A stretch of DNA of 64,000 nt from Lachnoclostridium sp. UBA3262 (lineage in GTDB: Bacteria > Bacillota > Clostridia > Lachnospirales > Lachnospiraceae): the NCBI GenBank assembly GCA_002362575.1, contig DEUM01000035.1, positions 4,402 through 68,401 of the forward strand. Reading direction: 5' to 3'. The stretch's first letter is position 1, and each line of letters starts with the position of its first letter. This document shows positions 9,205 to 17,431 of this stretch, in pieces. The notes under the pieces were generated by a model. The model worked only from the letters and a program-made list of their open reading frames with translations. It had not been told where the DNA came from and ran no database searches. The translations under genes and the position numbers were made by a program.

Positions 9205-9245
9205 AAAAAACCATCCAATCCATATAAACGGATTGGATGGTTTTT
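9205..9245 (+). terminator. Intrinsic terminator after the activase gene (bidirectional form)
   Basis: Arms AAAACCATCCAATCC and GGATTGGATGGTTTT around an 8-nt loop, flanked by A-run and T-run, so it can work in both directions between the converging activase and anchored-protein genes. Confidence 0.9.
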
Positions 9246-9281
9246 CTTATTTCATCATTCTTTATTTCAAATTTCTTTCAA

Positions 9282-10847
9282 TTAACTGCGTCTTCTGCGA
9301 TAAACGAATACAGCCAACATCGCAAGTGCGGAGAATCCCATTCCTAATATTGGAATAAACAGGTTCGTCGTATCGCCAGTCTCTGGTGCAGAATCAGATA
9401 ACGGTACATCTTCATCAAGCACTGTCACTGCCTTGGATTTTTTAATCTTCTTATCATTACTCTTTGCAGCCGCTTTCGGCACATCTTCTTCAACAACTGT
9501 TGTAATAGGAGGTGTCGATGTCGGCGCTATACTAGCTTTCGGTACATCCGGCACATCCGGTGTTACTACAGGCTCAGTCGGTGCCGGTGTCTCATCCGGA
9601 CCTGGTGTTACTTCCGGTGTCGGTGTTGGCTCCTCAGTTGGTGCCGGTGTAGGTGTAATCTCCGGTGTCGGTGTCGGCTTCTCAGTCGGCTCCGGTGTAG
9701 GTGTAATCTCCGGCGTAGGTGTCGGCTTCTCAGTCGGCTCCGGTGTTGGTGTGATCTCCGGTGTCGGTGTCGGCTTTTCAGTCGGCTCTGGCGTCGGTGT
9801 TACTTCCGGTGTCGGCGTCGGTTTCTCTGTCGGTGCCGGTGTAGGTGTAATCTCCGGCGTCGGTGTTGGTTCCTCTGTCGGCTCCGGTGTCGGTGTGATC
9901 TCCGGCGTAGGTGTCGGCTTCTCAGTCGGCTCCGGTGTAGGTGTCACTTTCGGTGTTGGCTTTGGTGTTTTGGTCGGTTCCGGCGTCGGCGTCGGCGTCT
10001 TTATTTTCTTGTAAATCATATGCCACTCACCACTGTTACTGACAACCTGATCACATACCAGCCAGCCTTCACCAGTAGTGTTAATATTCACTAATGCTGT
10101 CGGAGCAATTATCGTTGCACGCAGACCATCCGACTCAATAGCCAGATTCCCAACCTTTGGCATATTCCAAATAACTGTCTGTGCAATTTCCTCGTTCGAT
10201 TTCTTTCCTTCTGTTACTTTTACTGAGTAACGAGGAATTGTAATTTTATTCTCTTCTTTTGTGTTGAATACAACCGTCTGTTCCTCGCGCATATGCAATT
10301 TCATTGCACCATTCTGCAGAGTTCCAGAATTGATTGCCGAAATTACTTTGTCCGCATCGACATATACAACCTTGCTGTCAACCCCTGCTGCATCTATTAC
10401 GTAGTTGTTCATGTCCTTAACATCCGGTGCGAGAAGGTTGCTTTTCTTAATGACTGATTCCGAATATGATTTAGTTTTCGCAATCATCTCTTTTACTTCA
10501 GCTTTTACGCTCTCATCCTGAATAACAACAGGATTACCGCGTACTTTCATTTTCCCCACTACTTCGCCAACCTTAATAACGCCTGCCGCATTCGCCTTGT
10601 CTTCGGAAACCGTATTGCCTATCGTATGTCCGTTCCCCTGATATTTTCCACTGGCAAAATTCGTCTCCATATCTGCCCGCTGATTCAGAAAATTACAGAC
10701 AATTCCATACTCCATGCAATCACCAAGAAATGGTTCATTTCCTGTGCCGGAAGCCTGTGACATCCCACCTGCAATTAAAAACGTAAGTGCAATGACAAAG
10801 ACAAAAGCGCCACCCTTTGCTACAGCTCCTTTTCTTAATTTTCTCAT
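9282..10847 (-). CDS. Cell-wall-anchored surface protein: choice-of-anchor-A-like domain, 16-residue Thr/Pro repeats, variant sortase signal
   Basis: 521 residues with GAGAAGGAGAG before the ATG. A signal peptide covers about residues 1-32. The globular part (about 33-275) resembles the choice-of-anchor A domain: it begins YGIVCNFLNQ and ends with VIWNMPKVGNLAIESDG, TIIAPTALVNIN, GWLVCDQVV, GEWHMIY. A wall-spanning linker of about seven 16-residue repeats follows (consensus PTPEPTEKPTPTPEIT). The C-terminus is a sorting signal: SAPETGDTT, a hydrophobic helix, then YRRRRS. APETG differs from LPxTG and suggests a class-specific sortase; no sortase gene is in the window. Its neighbour upstream is an LRR protein and an ECF sigma/anti-sigma pair. 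Likely an adhesin or surface scaffold; ligand unknown. Confidence 0.85.
   Translation of the reverse strand: MRKLRKGAVAKGGAFVFVIALTFLIAGGMSQASGTGNEPFLGDCMEYGIVCNFLNQRADMETNFASGKYQGNGHTIGNTVSEDKANAAGVIKVGEVVGKMKVRGNPVVIQDESVKAEVKEMIAKTKSYSESVIKKSNLLAPDVKDMNNYVIDAAGVDSKVVYVDADKVISAINSGTLQNGAMKLHMREEQTVVFNTKEENKITIPRYSVKVTEGKKSNEEIAQTVIWNMPKVGNLAIESDGLRATIIAPTALVNINTTGEGWLVCDQVVSNSGEWHMIYKKIKTPTPTPEPTKTPKPTPKVTPTPEPTEKPTPTPEITPTPEPTEEPTPTPEITPTPAPTEKPTPTPEVTPTPEPTEKPTPTPEITPTPEPTEKPTPTPEITPTPEPTEKPTPTPEITPTPAPTEEPTPTPEVTPGPDETPAPTEPVVTPDVPDVPKASIAPTSTPPITTVVEEDVPKAAAKSNDKKIKKSKAVTVLDEDVPLSDSAPETGDTTNLFIPILGMGFSALAMLAVFVYRRRRS
9600..9950 (-). repeat. 48-bp tandem repeat encoding the Thr/Pro linker
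   Basis: About seven head-to-tail copies of a 48-bp unit coding for PTPEPTEKPTPTPEIT variants (E/A at one position, K/E and I/V at others). Synonymous differences between copies are common, so the array is not a recent expansion. The antisense frame reads as a Gly/Val-rich repeat and is a shadow. Confidence 0.85.
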
Positions 10848-10910
10848 AATGGATTCTCTCCTTCTCCGATTATAAATCAGAACTATAACTACTATAATAT
10901 ATCTACTAAT

Positions 10911-10940
10911 AATATAACATATAGCTATTACATTTGTAAA
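10911..10940 (-). promoter_or_regulatory. Candidate promoter of the anchored-protein gene
   Basis: Minus-strand TTTACA and TATATT with an 18-nt spacer, about 65 nt before the start codon in a very AT-rich 177-bp spacer. Weak consensus match; an ECF-type promoter could be present instead. Confidence 0.4.
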
Positions 10941-11024
10941 GAGAATTTTACAATTTTTTACACTCTTTGTACCAAAAAAATTTATACTGTGTTTTATTAT
11001 TATTTTAACTTTTTTATAAAAATT

Positions 11025-12509
11025 TTATATTTTAGTCTCTTTCACCTTCATCTTACCATACACAACCTCTCCAGATTCCATATAATATTCCGGAAGTATC
11101 TCGCCATCCCCTCCCCATTCCTTGTCATTTAAGAGCTTTTCGCTGATTTTTACCATTCTCTTTGCTTTTTTTGCGTATTTTATCGCTTTCGAGCCTGCCG
11201 GCGCCTTGATTTCCCCGACCGTCAGCAGCTCATAGTCCTCTTTTGCAGTAGTAATTCCTTTTAATTCAGTATCCTTTCCTAGAATATTCAAAGTTTTACA
11301 GCTATGTTTATAATTATCCGCATACAAATTCGTCCGGTATGTTACCTTACCAGTCGTTTTCGGGAAAGTCAGTTCTGTCAGTTTTTTACACTCGCCGAAC
11401 ACCCCGTTTTCTATATAAATATGCTCCTGATTTTCCGGAAAAACCACCTTTGTGAGCGCTTTACACCATGAAAACGCACCGGTATCAATATTTTTTGCAT
11501 CTTTTTTTGAAAATTCCGGCCATCGCAAGGTACGAATTGCGATGTTGTCAAAACACCATGCTCCGATTTTCCCCGTCATCCGTTTCGGCAATTCTAAGTT
11601 TTCTATTCCACTGGAACCAAAAGCCCCATCTTTTAATTCAATCGCCGGATTTGCGACTGTAACTTCTTTCAGATTCTCACATTCTGAAAAAGCATTTTCT
11701 CCTACCTCATACACACTCTGGGGAAGAAAAAGCTTCTCCAATGATGAACCAGCAAACGCGCTATCTCCAATTTTTCCAACTGTTCCCAAGTCCACAGCGC
11801 TTAACTCCCCCTTTGCCTCCTCGTCCTCTGCAAAGGCACTTTCGCCGATTTCTTTGATTCCGGGACTAAATGTCAGAGCACGGATATTATGATTGATATC
11901 TACCGCCGGATTCTCAGACAGCTCTGCGTAGAACTGCCCCACCCGCACAACCTTCCAGCCATCGATTTGCGCCGGTATCGTAAACTCGAACTGCTTTGTT
12001 GCGATATGATGAAGACATATCGACTTGTCCTTTTCGTCTATAATTGAATATGTATAGTTATTTCCTGCTTTATCCGTAAAAGTATGTTCCACATCACCTA
12101 CAATTTCCGTTTTCATTGCACCATATTTTTTAACTGTCTCCTTTAACCGTCTGCCTAATTCCCAATCTATGGATAAGACTTTCCCATCTATTATCACTGT
12201 ATCCTCCGAGATTACCTCAACGGAATACTCCTTGTTATTTGCAAAAATAATTACATCATAGTCCCAGCCCATAAAATCGACTTGACCGCCAAACACACGG
12301 TTCATACCTTTAGTCAGCTCATATATTTCCGAAAATCCCTCCTCTGGAATTTCCGTAACCTCGCCATTATTTCCATCCACCACATGGATTTTCGTAATAT
12401 CTTCTTCCGAAAATCCCCCTAGGGATATCGGTATTCTTGGCAAAAGGACAACGAAAATTGCCACTAAGGTAAGAAACACAAGGCAACCGGATAAAATTCG
12501 TTTTCTCAT
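11025..12509 (-). CDS. Membrane-anchored leucine-rich-repeat (BspA/LRR_5-type) surface protein
   Basis: 494 residues with AGAGGAG before the ATG. One N-terminal hydrophobic segment (about residues 7-23, no lipobox) anchors or exports it. Residues ~30-150 are an unrecognised globular domain with a WELGRRLKETVKKYG helix. From about residue 170 to 390 there are BspA-type repeats (SAFAGSSLEKLFLPQSV, NAFSECENLKEVTV, GVFGECKKLTELTFPKT). Such repeats mediate binding to host or bacterial surfaces in other species. It sits between the ECF sigma/anti-sigma pair and the wall-anchored protein, all on the same strand, which suggests it may be a target of that sigma factor (inference). A possible 11-codon upstream frame overlaps its start. 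Confidence 0.8.
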   Translation of the reverse strand: MRKRILSGCLVFLTLVAIFVVLLPRIPISLGGFSEEDITKIHVVDGNNGEVTEIPEEGFSEIYELTKGMNRVFGGQVDFMGWDYDVIIFANNKEYSVEVISEDTVIIDGKVLSIDWELGRRLKETVKKYGAMKTEIVGDVEHTFTDKAGNNYTYSIIDEKDKSICLHHIATKQFEFTIPAQIDGWKVVRVGQFYAELSENPAVDINHNIRALTFSPGIKEIGESAFAEDEEAKGELSAVDLGTVGKIGDSAFAGSSLEKLFLPQSVYEVGENAFSECENLKEVTVANPAIELKDGAFGSSGIENLELPKRMTGKIGAWCFDNIAIRTLRWPEFSKKDAKNIDTGAFSWCKALTKVVFPENQEHIYIENGVFGECKKLTELTFPKTTGKVTYRTNLYADNYKHSCKTLNILGKDTELKGITTAKEDYELLTVGEIKAPAGSKAIKYAKKAKRMVKISEKLLNDKEWGGDGEILPEYYMESGEVVYGKMKVKETKI

Positions 12510-12541
12510 TGATTTCTCCTCTCATACCTAACCGGTCTCAT
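12506..12541 (-). other. Possible 11-codon leader ORF overlapping the LRR gene start
   Basis: AAAGGAGAAAAT is followed by ATG and a frame reading MRPVRYERRNQ, whose TGA overlaps the LRR ATG (ATGA). The LRR gene also has its own ribosome site inside it. Could couple translation or be chance. Confidence 0.25.
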
Positions 12542-12667
12542 ATTTTCTCCTTTTCTACTGTGCTAATAACTCCTTCATTTAAAACATTTTTGTACCGCGA
12601 ATCAAAACCTCCTTTCTTTCGTCCTATATACTAAAACGACAGAAAAGAGGAAAACCTTTCAAAAAAT

Positions 12668-13375
12668 TTATTTTTTATCATAAATGCTGTTAGCCATTTT
12701 AACCATTTCCCTTTTTGCATTACTCAGAGATACACTTATTATACAATGTGAATATTCACAATCATCCCAAATTATCCAACACTCCTCTCCATTATAGTAG
12801 CACTTCCCTTGAAATCCATTAACTAATAAATTTTCTTTTTGCTTATAGCTTGCATCATAAGCAATTACCATCCCTTGAATTATTAAGGTTCTCACATATT
12901 GTATCTCCGACTTTCCTTTTCCCTGCCAAAATATACAAGAATATTCTTTATTAGAAATTTTTATATCTGTGTTTCTGTATCCTGTTGGTATATATAACGG
13001 CAGTTTATTTTTGACATATGACATTTTTCTGTCGGTTTCTACTGGTTCTTCATAAATACGCTGTTCCATCTCATTTTGCTCATAAGAAGTAGTATTAAAT
13101 AACCAAGGTTGAAAACCAAAAACTTTGGCACCAACTTCCAAAGCAGCTAGTATGCTTATTAGGACCAGTACAAAAACCGCTATCTTACGCACAATATATC
13201 CAATGTAGATATGCTTCCCAAAATATTTTTCACTCCGAAACAAACTCTTTATCTTTTTCTCAAACTTATGCGAAAATACATGATTGTAACCTTGCATCTT
13301 CTCTGGTTCTATTTTTTGAATCTGCATATCCTGATATTGTTTCAGTACATTCTTTAATTCATTTTCTTTTATCAT
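12668..13375 (-). CDS. Membrane anti-sigma-like protein (DUF4367-type)
   Basis: 235 residues; its ATG overlaps the stop of the ECF sigma gene (ATGA), so the two are translationally coupled. The N-terminal ~60 residues are cytoplasmic and would bind the sigma factor. One membrane helix follows (around IAVFVLVLISILAAL). The outside part has LPLYIPTGYRNTDIKI and an ending SLSNAKREMVKMANSIY, the layout of DUF4367 proteins that sit next to ECF sigma genes in Clostridia. Role by analogy: it holds the sigma factor at the membrane until an envelope signal is sensed. The pair is noticeably richer in AT than its neighbours, which could mean later acquisition. Confidence 0.75.
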   Translation of the reverse strand: MIKENELKNVLKQYQDMQIQKIEPEKMQGYNHVFSHKFEKKIKSLFRSEKYFGKHIYIGYIVRKIAVFVLVLISILAALEVGAKVFGFQPWLFNTTSYEQNEMEQRIYEEPVETDRKMSYVKNKLPLYIPTGYRNTDIKISNKEYSCIFWQGKGKSEIQYVRTLIIQGMVIAYDASYKQKENLLVNGFQGKCYYNGEECWIIWDDCEYSHCIISVSLSNAKREMVKMANSIYDKK

Positions 13376-13890
13376 AGGTACTCCTTCTGTAATAATTTTC
13401 TTCCTCGATATATCCTAATAGCTACACTGTTTACCGTTATTCCCAATATATCTGCTATTTCTTTCTGTGAAAATTCATTGACATAATATAACAGCAAAAC
13501 TTCTGCATACTTTTTCGGTAAACTATGAATCCATTGCATTATTTCTATATTATTAATTCCTATATCATTTACTGACAAATAAGGAGAACTTTCTAATTCG
13601 TCCAAATAAACTTCTTTCCTCCTATTTTTTTTCCTACATAAATCAATAGCTGCATGTTCCACCACAATCACAAAGAAACTTTTTGTCTGTAATTCCTCTT
13701 TCTCATTTATTTTTTCTAAATGACAGATTATCTTTACCCATGATGTTAAGACAACATCCTCGGCATCCTCATGATGTTGCACAATATTATATGCCACTAC
13801 ATACATTAACCGATTAAATCGCTCATACAAACGCTCTACTTTCCTTTTTTCTTCATCTGAGTCTAACATCATCAAAATACAACCTATCAT
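13372..13890 (-). CDS. ECF-type RNA polymerase sigma factor
   Basis: 172 residues from ATG 13890, which has GGGGGAG at the right distance and gives the MxxxLMMLDSDEEK-like beginning usual for this group; the longer frame to 13941 has no ribosome site. Region 2 reads YERFNRLMYVVAYNIVQ, HHEDAEDVV; region 4 reads LPKKYAEVLLLYYVNEFS, QKEIADILGITVNSVAIRI, a helix-turn-helix. Small sigma factors of this kind direct a narrow regulon, usually for envelope stress, surface proteins or peptides. It overlaps its putative anti-sigma by 4 nt; the LRR and anchored surface proteins follow on the same strand. AT-rich codon use relative to neighbours. Confidence 0.87.
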   Translation of the reverse strand: MIGCILMMLDSDEEKRKVERLYERFNRLMYVVAYNIVQHHEDAEDVVLTSWVKIICHLEKINEKEELQTKSFFVIVVEHAAIDLCRKKNRRKEVYLDELESSPYLSVNDIGINNIEIMQWIHSLPKKYAEVLLLYYVNEFSQKEIADILGITVNSVAIRIYRGRKLLQKEYL

Positions 13891-13984
13891 TCCATACTCC
13901 CCCTTCTTTGCCAAATGATACAAATTTGAATATTCTATCATTCATCATATCACAAACTCCCTGCCTTTACCAGTCAAAAACTCC

Positions 13985-14015
13985 TAATATTTTCCATTCA
14001 TCATGACGATATAAT
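13985..14015 (+). promoter_or_regulatory. Candidate sigma-D (flagellar) or sigma-A promoter of the EF-hand-like gene
   Basis: TAAT at 13985 and GACGATAT at 14005 with 16 nt between resemble the Bacillus sigma-D pattern TAAA-N15-GCCGATAT. The same place also holds TATAAT (14010-14015) but without a good -35 for sigma-A. Based on eye matching only. Confidence 0.35.
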
Positions 14016-14061
14016 ACATGACGGTCACGCACCGTCCCTTGACCAAGGCAGGACATTGTAT

Positions 14062-14152
14062 ATTCGCAAGGATGCGCACTTTAAAGCATGTAGTTGCGAA
14101 TGGAAGGTGTCCCATCGCAATTGCATGTGACAGAAAGGATGCGATTGCAATG
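14062..14152 (+). promoter_or_regulatory. Structured leader with alternative hairpins reaching the ribosome site
   Basis: Four related arms: A ATTCGCAA (14062-14069), B GCATGTAGTTGCGAATGG (14086-14103), C CCATCGCAATTGCATG (14112-14127), D GATGCGATTGCAATG (14138-14152, containing the start codon). A pairs with B (8 bp), B with C (about 15 bp, one bulge), C with D (6 bp core). The pairings exclude each other, so the leader could switch between an open and a closed start site. It matches no riboswitch class I recognise. Confidence 0.4.
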
Positions 14153-15241
14153 AAAATCGAAAGCAGTGCACTCCAGATGAGTGCAGCCTACTCTGCCAGC
14201 AAATGTTTGATATTCGAAACTACGGTTACCGAATCTGCCGTAAACGGAACATTGCAGCAGGCAGAGAAAAACTCGGGAAAAGAGGAGCAAACCGAGTCAG
14301 GTTCTCTATCCATGGACGAACAGGCAGGCCTTTTAAACGCCCGTCAGAAGTCCAGTCTCATTTCCATTTCCAGACCAAGGAAAATTTCCCCTGCGCTGGG
14401 TACACAGGAACTAAAGCAACGGTTGGTCCGCCACATCATTGAAATGATGAATGATTTGATTACCGGCGGCAAAAATGTCAAGCGCTTCAAAAGCAGAGCG
14501 GACTATCTTACCGATTCCACAGTGGCAAACCAGTCGAACAGCAGGACTTATCAGTATCAGACATGGTATCGCTCTGAACAGACGAGCATTACTTATGCCG
14601 AGGAGGAAACTACCACTTTTGATACGATGGGCATTGTAAAGACAGAGGACGGAAGGGAACTTCCATTTTCATTAAGCCTGTCTATGTCCCGCTCGTTTTT
14701 ACAACAGACAAGTGCCAGTGTTTTTGAATCCACAGAAGTCATGGTTATGCGGGATCCGCTGGTTATTAACCTGAAGACATCTACCGCCAGTATAAGCGAC
14801 CAGAAATTTTTATTCGACATTGACTGTGACGGCGTTCGGGATGAAATTTCTTCACTCGGAAAGGGAAACGGCTTCCTTGCTCTGGATAAAAACGGAGATG
14901 GCATAATCAATGATGGGAGTGAGCTATTTGGTACACAGAGCGGTAACGGCTTTGCCGACCTTGCCGCATACGATATGGACGGAAATGGATGGATAGACGA
15001 GAACGATTCCATATTCTCGAAATTAAAAGTATGGACAAAAGATTCGGAGGGAAAGGATGTATTATTATCCTTGAAAGAGGCGGATGTCGGCGCCATCTTT
15101 CTGGGCAGCGTTTCCACAGGTTTTGACATGAACGATGCGGAAACAAACGACACCAATGCCCGGATTCAGAGCACCGGTATTTATCTGCACGAATCTACAG
15201 GAGAAGCCGGAACTGTCCAGCATGTAGATTTCGCAGTATAA
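14150..15241 (+). CDS. Surface/extracellular-type protein with EF-hand-like Asp-rich calcium loops
   Basis: 363 residues from ATG 14150 (AAAGGA upstream); the frame is open back to 14018 but those codons cover a structured leader. Residues ~1-115 are polar (MKIESSALQMSAAYSA, similar to beginnings of small flagellum-linked proteins); a middle helical and beta part follows. From about 220 on it is rich in calcium-loop motifs: FDIDCDGVRDEISS, LDKNGDGIINDGSELFG, YDMDGNGWIDENDSIF, then KLKVWTKDSEGKD. These DxDGDG loops are shared with RTX, dockerin and VCBS-type proteins. No signal peptide is visible, so export by a flagellar-type or other route is possible. It is one of three clear plus-strand genes and converges with ung. 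Confidence 0.7.
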   Translation: MKIESSALQMSAAYSASKCLIFETTVTESAVNGTLQQAEKNSGKEEQTESGSLSMDEQAGLLNARQKSSLISISRPRKISPALGTQELKQRLVRHIIEMMNDLITGGKNVKRFKSRADYLTDSTVANQSNSRTYQYQTWYRSEQTSITYAEEETTTFDTMGIVKTEDGRELPFSLSLSMSRSFLQQTSASVFESTEVMVMRDPLVINLKTSTASISDQKFLFDIDCDGVRDEISSLGKGNGFLALDKNGDGIINDGSELFGTQSGNGFADLAAYDMDGNGWIDENDSIFSKLKVWTKDSEGKDVLLSLKEADVGAIFLGSVSTGFDMNDAETNDTNARIQSTGIYLHESTGEAGTVQHVDFAV

Positions 15242-15281
15242 TAATACTACAGCAAACATAAGCATTACGCTTCATGAAAAC

Positions 15282-15331
15282 AAAAAAGGGAATCCCGCTT
15301 CTTATTTATAAAGACCAAGGATTCCCTTTTT
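15282..15331. terminator. Bidirectional terminator between the EF-hand-like gene and ung
   Basis: Arms AAAAAAGGGAATCC and GGATTCCCTTTTT around a 23-nt AT-rich loop; A-run before and T-run after let it serve both converging genes. The right arm overlaps the last codon of ung. Confidence 0.8.
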
Positions 15332-16010
15332 ATTCTTCTATATCTTCAATCTGCCAGTCTACCGGCGAAACACCATGTTTCTCTAAAAATTCGTTCGTCT
15401 GGCTAAACGGTCTGCTTCCAAAGAAACCGCGGTACGCCGACAGCGGACTTGGATGAGGCGCCTTTAATATCAAATGCTTTGGATTATCTAACATTTTCGC
15501 CTTTTCCTGTGCAGGTTTCCCCCATAAAATAAAGACGATTGGCCTGTCCTGTTTATTTACCTCCGCGATGGCGGCATCGGTAAATTCTTCCCAGCCCACC
15601 CCGCGGTGCGACATAGGCTTGTGCGCCTGAACAGTCAGCACGGTGTTTAACATTAACACACCCTGTTCTGCCCATGAGGTCAGATAACCATGGTTCGGAA
15701 TCTTGCAGCCCAGATCATCATGAAGCTCCTGATAAATATTGACAAGCGAAGGCGGTATTTCAACCTGCGGCTTTACCGAAAAGCAAAGTCCGTGTGCCTG
15801 TCCCGGATTATGATAGGGATCCTGTCCGATAATAACTACCTTTACTTTATCAAGAGGCGTCAGATGAAACGCGGTAAATATTTCATCTGATTTTGGATAT
15901 ACAGGCACCTTGCTATACTGCTCCCTTATAAAGAAAAATAGCTTCTTATAATATTCTTTTGAAAACTCACTGTGTAATGCCTTTTCCCATGCCCCTGTCA
16001 AACCTGCCAT
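15330..16010 (-). CDS. ung: Uracil-DNA glycosylase (family 1)
   Basis: 226 residues from ATG 16010, six nt after GAGG; ATG 16016 touches the ribosome site and is less likely. It removes uracil from DNA, starting base-excision repair. Both family-1 signatures are present: the catalytic IIGQDPYHNPGQAHGLCFSV with its Asp, and HPSPLSAYRG. Length is normal. It lies 15 nt after hisF on the same strand, probably in one transcript with hisH and hisF, with a terminator at its end. Confidence 0.97.
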   Translation of the reverse strand: MAGLTGAWEKALHSEFSKEYYKKLFFFIREQYSKVPVYPKSDEIFTAFHLTPLDKVKVVIIGQDPYHNPGQAHGLCFSVKPQVEIPPSLVNIYQELHDDLGCKIPNHGYLTSWAEQGVLMLNTVLTVQAHKPMSHRGVGWEEFTDAAIAEVNKQDRPIVFILWGKPAQEKAKMLDNPKHLILKAPHPSPLSAYRGFFGSRPFSQTNEFLEKHGVSPVDWQIEDIEE

Positions 16011-16025
16011 TTTCATCCTCTTTTC

Positions 16026-16787
16026 TTATAACCTGACACTGACTCCCTGCTCTCTGAGATACTTCTTTAATTCAATAATTTCCAATTCTTTAAAATGAAA
16101 CAGGGAGGCTGCCAGTACGGCATCTGCTTTCCCCTCAGTCAGCGCATCATAAAAGTGTTCCTTTTTTCCCGCACCACCGGAGGCAATGACCGGAATACTT
16201 ACATTTTCAGAAACCGTTCTTGTCAATTCGATATCATATCCGTCCTTTGTACCGTCACAATCCATACTCGTAAGCAAGATCTCGCCAGCACCCAGCTTTT
16301 CCGCTTGAACTGCCCACTCAACAGCGTCAATTTCCATATCTACACGGCCGCCATTTTTATAAATCGTCCAGCCTTCTCCGTCTGCACGGCGTTTTGCGTC
16401 AATCGCCACAACGACACACTGTCTGCCAAATTTATCTGCCGCCTCCGATACAAGAGCCGGATTTAAAATAGCCGCGGAATTGACCGCCACCTTGTCTGCC
16501 CCCTCACGCAGTATCATCCGGAAATCCTCTATTGTACGAATTCCCCCGCCGACAGTAAATGGAATAAAAACGGTTTCTGCAACCTTACGCACCATATTCA
16601 CTTTTATCTCTCTGGCGTCACTCGAAGCTGTAATATCCAAAAATACCAGCTCATCCGCCCCTGCTTTATCATAGGCAGCGCCCACCGAAACAGGATCGCC
16701 CGCATCTACCAGATTTACAAAATTTACACCTTTTACAACACGTCCATTATGTACATCTAAACAGGGTATAACTCTCTTTGTAAACAT
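16026..16787 (-). CDS. hisF: Imidazole glycerol phosphate synthase, cyclase subunit
   Basis: 253 residues from ATG 16787 with AGGAGGAAT. With HisH it turns PRFAR plus ammonia into imidazole glycerol phosphate and AICAR in histidine synthesis. The TIM barrel is complete: RVIPCLDVHNGRVVKGVNF with the catalytic Asp, DITAS, VGGGIRTIEDF, VNSAAI, VVAIDAKR, LLTSMDCDGTKDGYD with the second catalytic Asp, VIASGGAG. It follows hisH with a 16-nt gap. The rest of the his pathway is not in the window. Confidence 0.97.
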   Translation of the reverse strand: MFTKRVIPCLDVHNGRVVKGVNFVNLVDAGDPVSVGAAYDKAGADELVFLDITASSDAREIKVNMVRKVAETVFIPFTVGGGIRTIEDFRMILREGADKVAVNSAAILNPALVSEAADKFGRQCVVVAIDAKRRADGEGWTIYKNGGRVDMEIDAVEWAVQAEKLGAGEILLTSMDCDGTKDGYDIELTRTVSENVSIPVIASGGAGKKEHFYDALTEGKADAVLAASLFHFKELEIIELKKYLREQGVSVRL

Positions 16788-16803
16788 ATACAAATTCCTC
16801 CTG

Positions 16804-17415
16804 TCACGAAATTGAAACAAAATTCTTTAATATCTGCAGTCCTACCTCACCACTCTTTTCCGGATGGAACTGAGTCGCAAAAATATTCTCATGCTCAGCC
16901 GCAGCATGAACATCCACGATATAATCCGTCTTAGCCGCCACATCCTCGTTATTCTTTGCCTTCAGATAATAAGAATGAACAAAGTATACATATGAATGAT
17001 TTGGTATTCCCTTCAACAACCGTGACCTTGAATTTATCTCAATAGAATTCCAGCCCATATGAGGAATCTTATATCCGTCTTTTTCCGGAAACTTCACTAT
17101 TTCTCCCGGCAGGAGACCAAGTCCCGGAACATCATGTTCCGACTCATCACTCCGCTCAAAAAATAATTGCAATCCCAGACAAATGCCAAGAATTGGTGTT
17201 CCTTTTCCCGCTACATCACGAAGTACCTCCGGCAACCCATGATGCTCCATTTTCCCCATCGCATCTTCAAAGGCGCCAACCCCAGGTACGATTACCTTGT
17301 CAGCCTTTCTTATTACGTCGCCATCCCCGGTAACTAGCGCTTCCGCACCGATATACTGCAATGCCTTTTCCACACTCTTAATATTTCCGGCATCATAATC
17401 TACAATTGCAATCAT
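16804..17415 (-). CDS. hisH: Imidazole glycerol phosphate synthase, glutamine amidotransferase subunit
   Basis: 203 residues from ATG 17415 (GGAG upstream). Supplies ammonia from glutamine to HisF through the shared channel. The class I glutaminase triad is visible: Cys in GICLGLQLFFE, His in QFHPEKSGEVG, and the Glu two residues later; GVGAFEDAM is the usual oxyanion-side loop. The order hisH-hisF is classical. A 16-bp perfect palindrome lies just upstream at 17432-17447. Confidence 0.96.
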   Translation of the reverse strand: MIAIVDYDAGNIKSVEKALQYIGAEALVTGDGDVIRKADKVIVPGVGAFEDAMGKMEHHGLPEVLRDVAGKGTPILGICLGLQLFFERSDESEHDVPGLGLLPGEIVKFPEKDGYKIPHMGWNSIEINSRSRLLKGIPNHSYVYFVHSYYLKAKNNEDVAAKTDYIVDVHAAAEHENIFATQFHPEKSGEVGLQILKNFVSIS

Positions 17416-17431
17416 ACTATTCTCCATTCCG

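Noticed and set aside
9600..9950. CRISPR-like array
   Set aside because: Regular repeats without spacers, in frame inside a coding gene.
9433..10014. Plus-strand 193-codon Gly/Val-rich repeat protein
   Set aside because: It is the complement of the Thr/Pro 48-bp repeats of the anchored protein and has no ribosome site.
14021..14060. Possible c-di-GMP-I riboswitch because of GGTCACGCAC
   Set aside because: The GGGCAAACC and GACGCAAAGCC blocks needed for the GEMM fold are missing.
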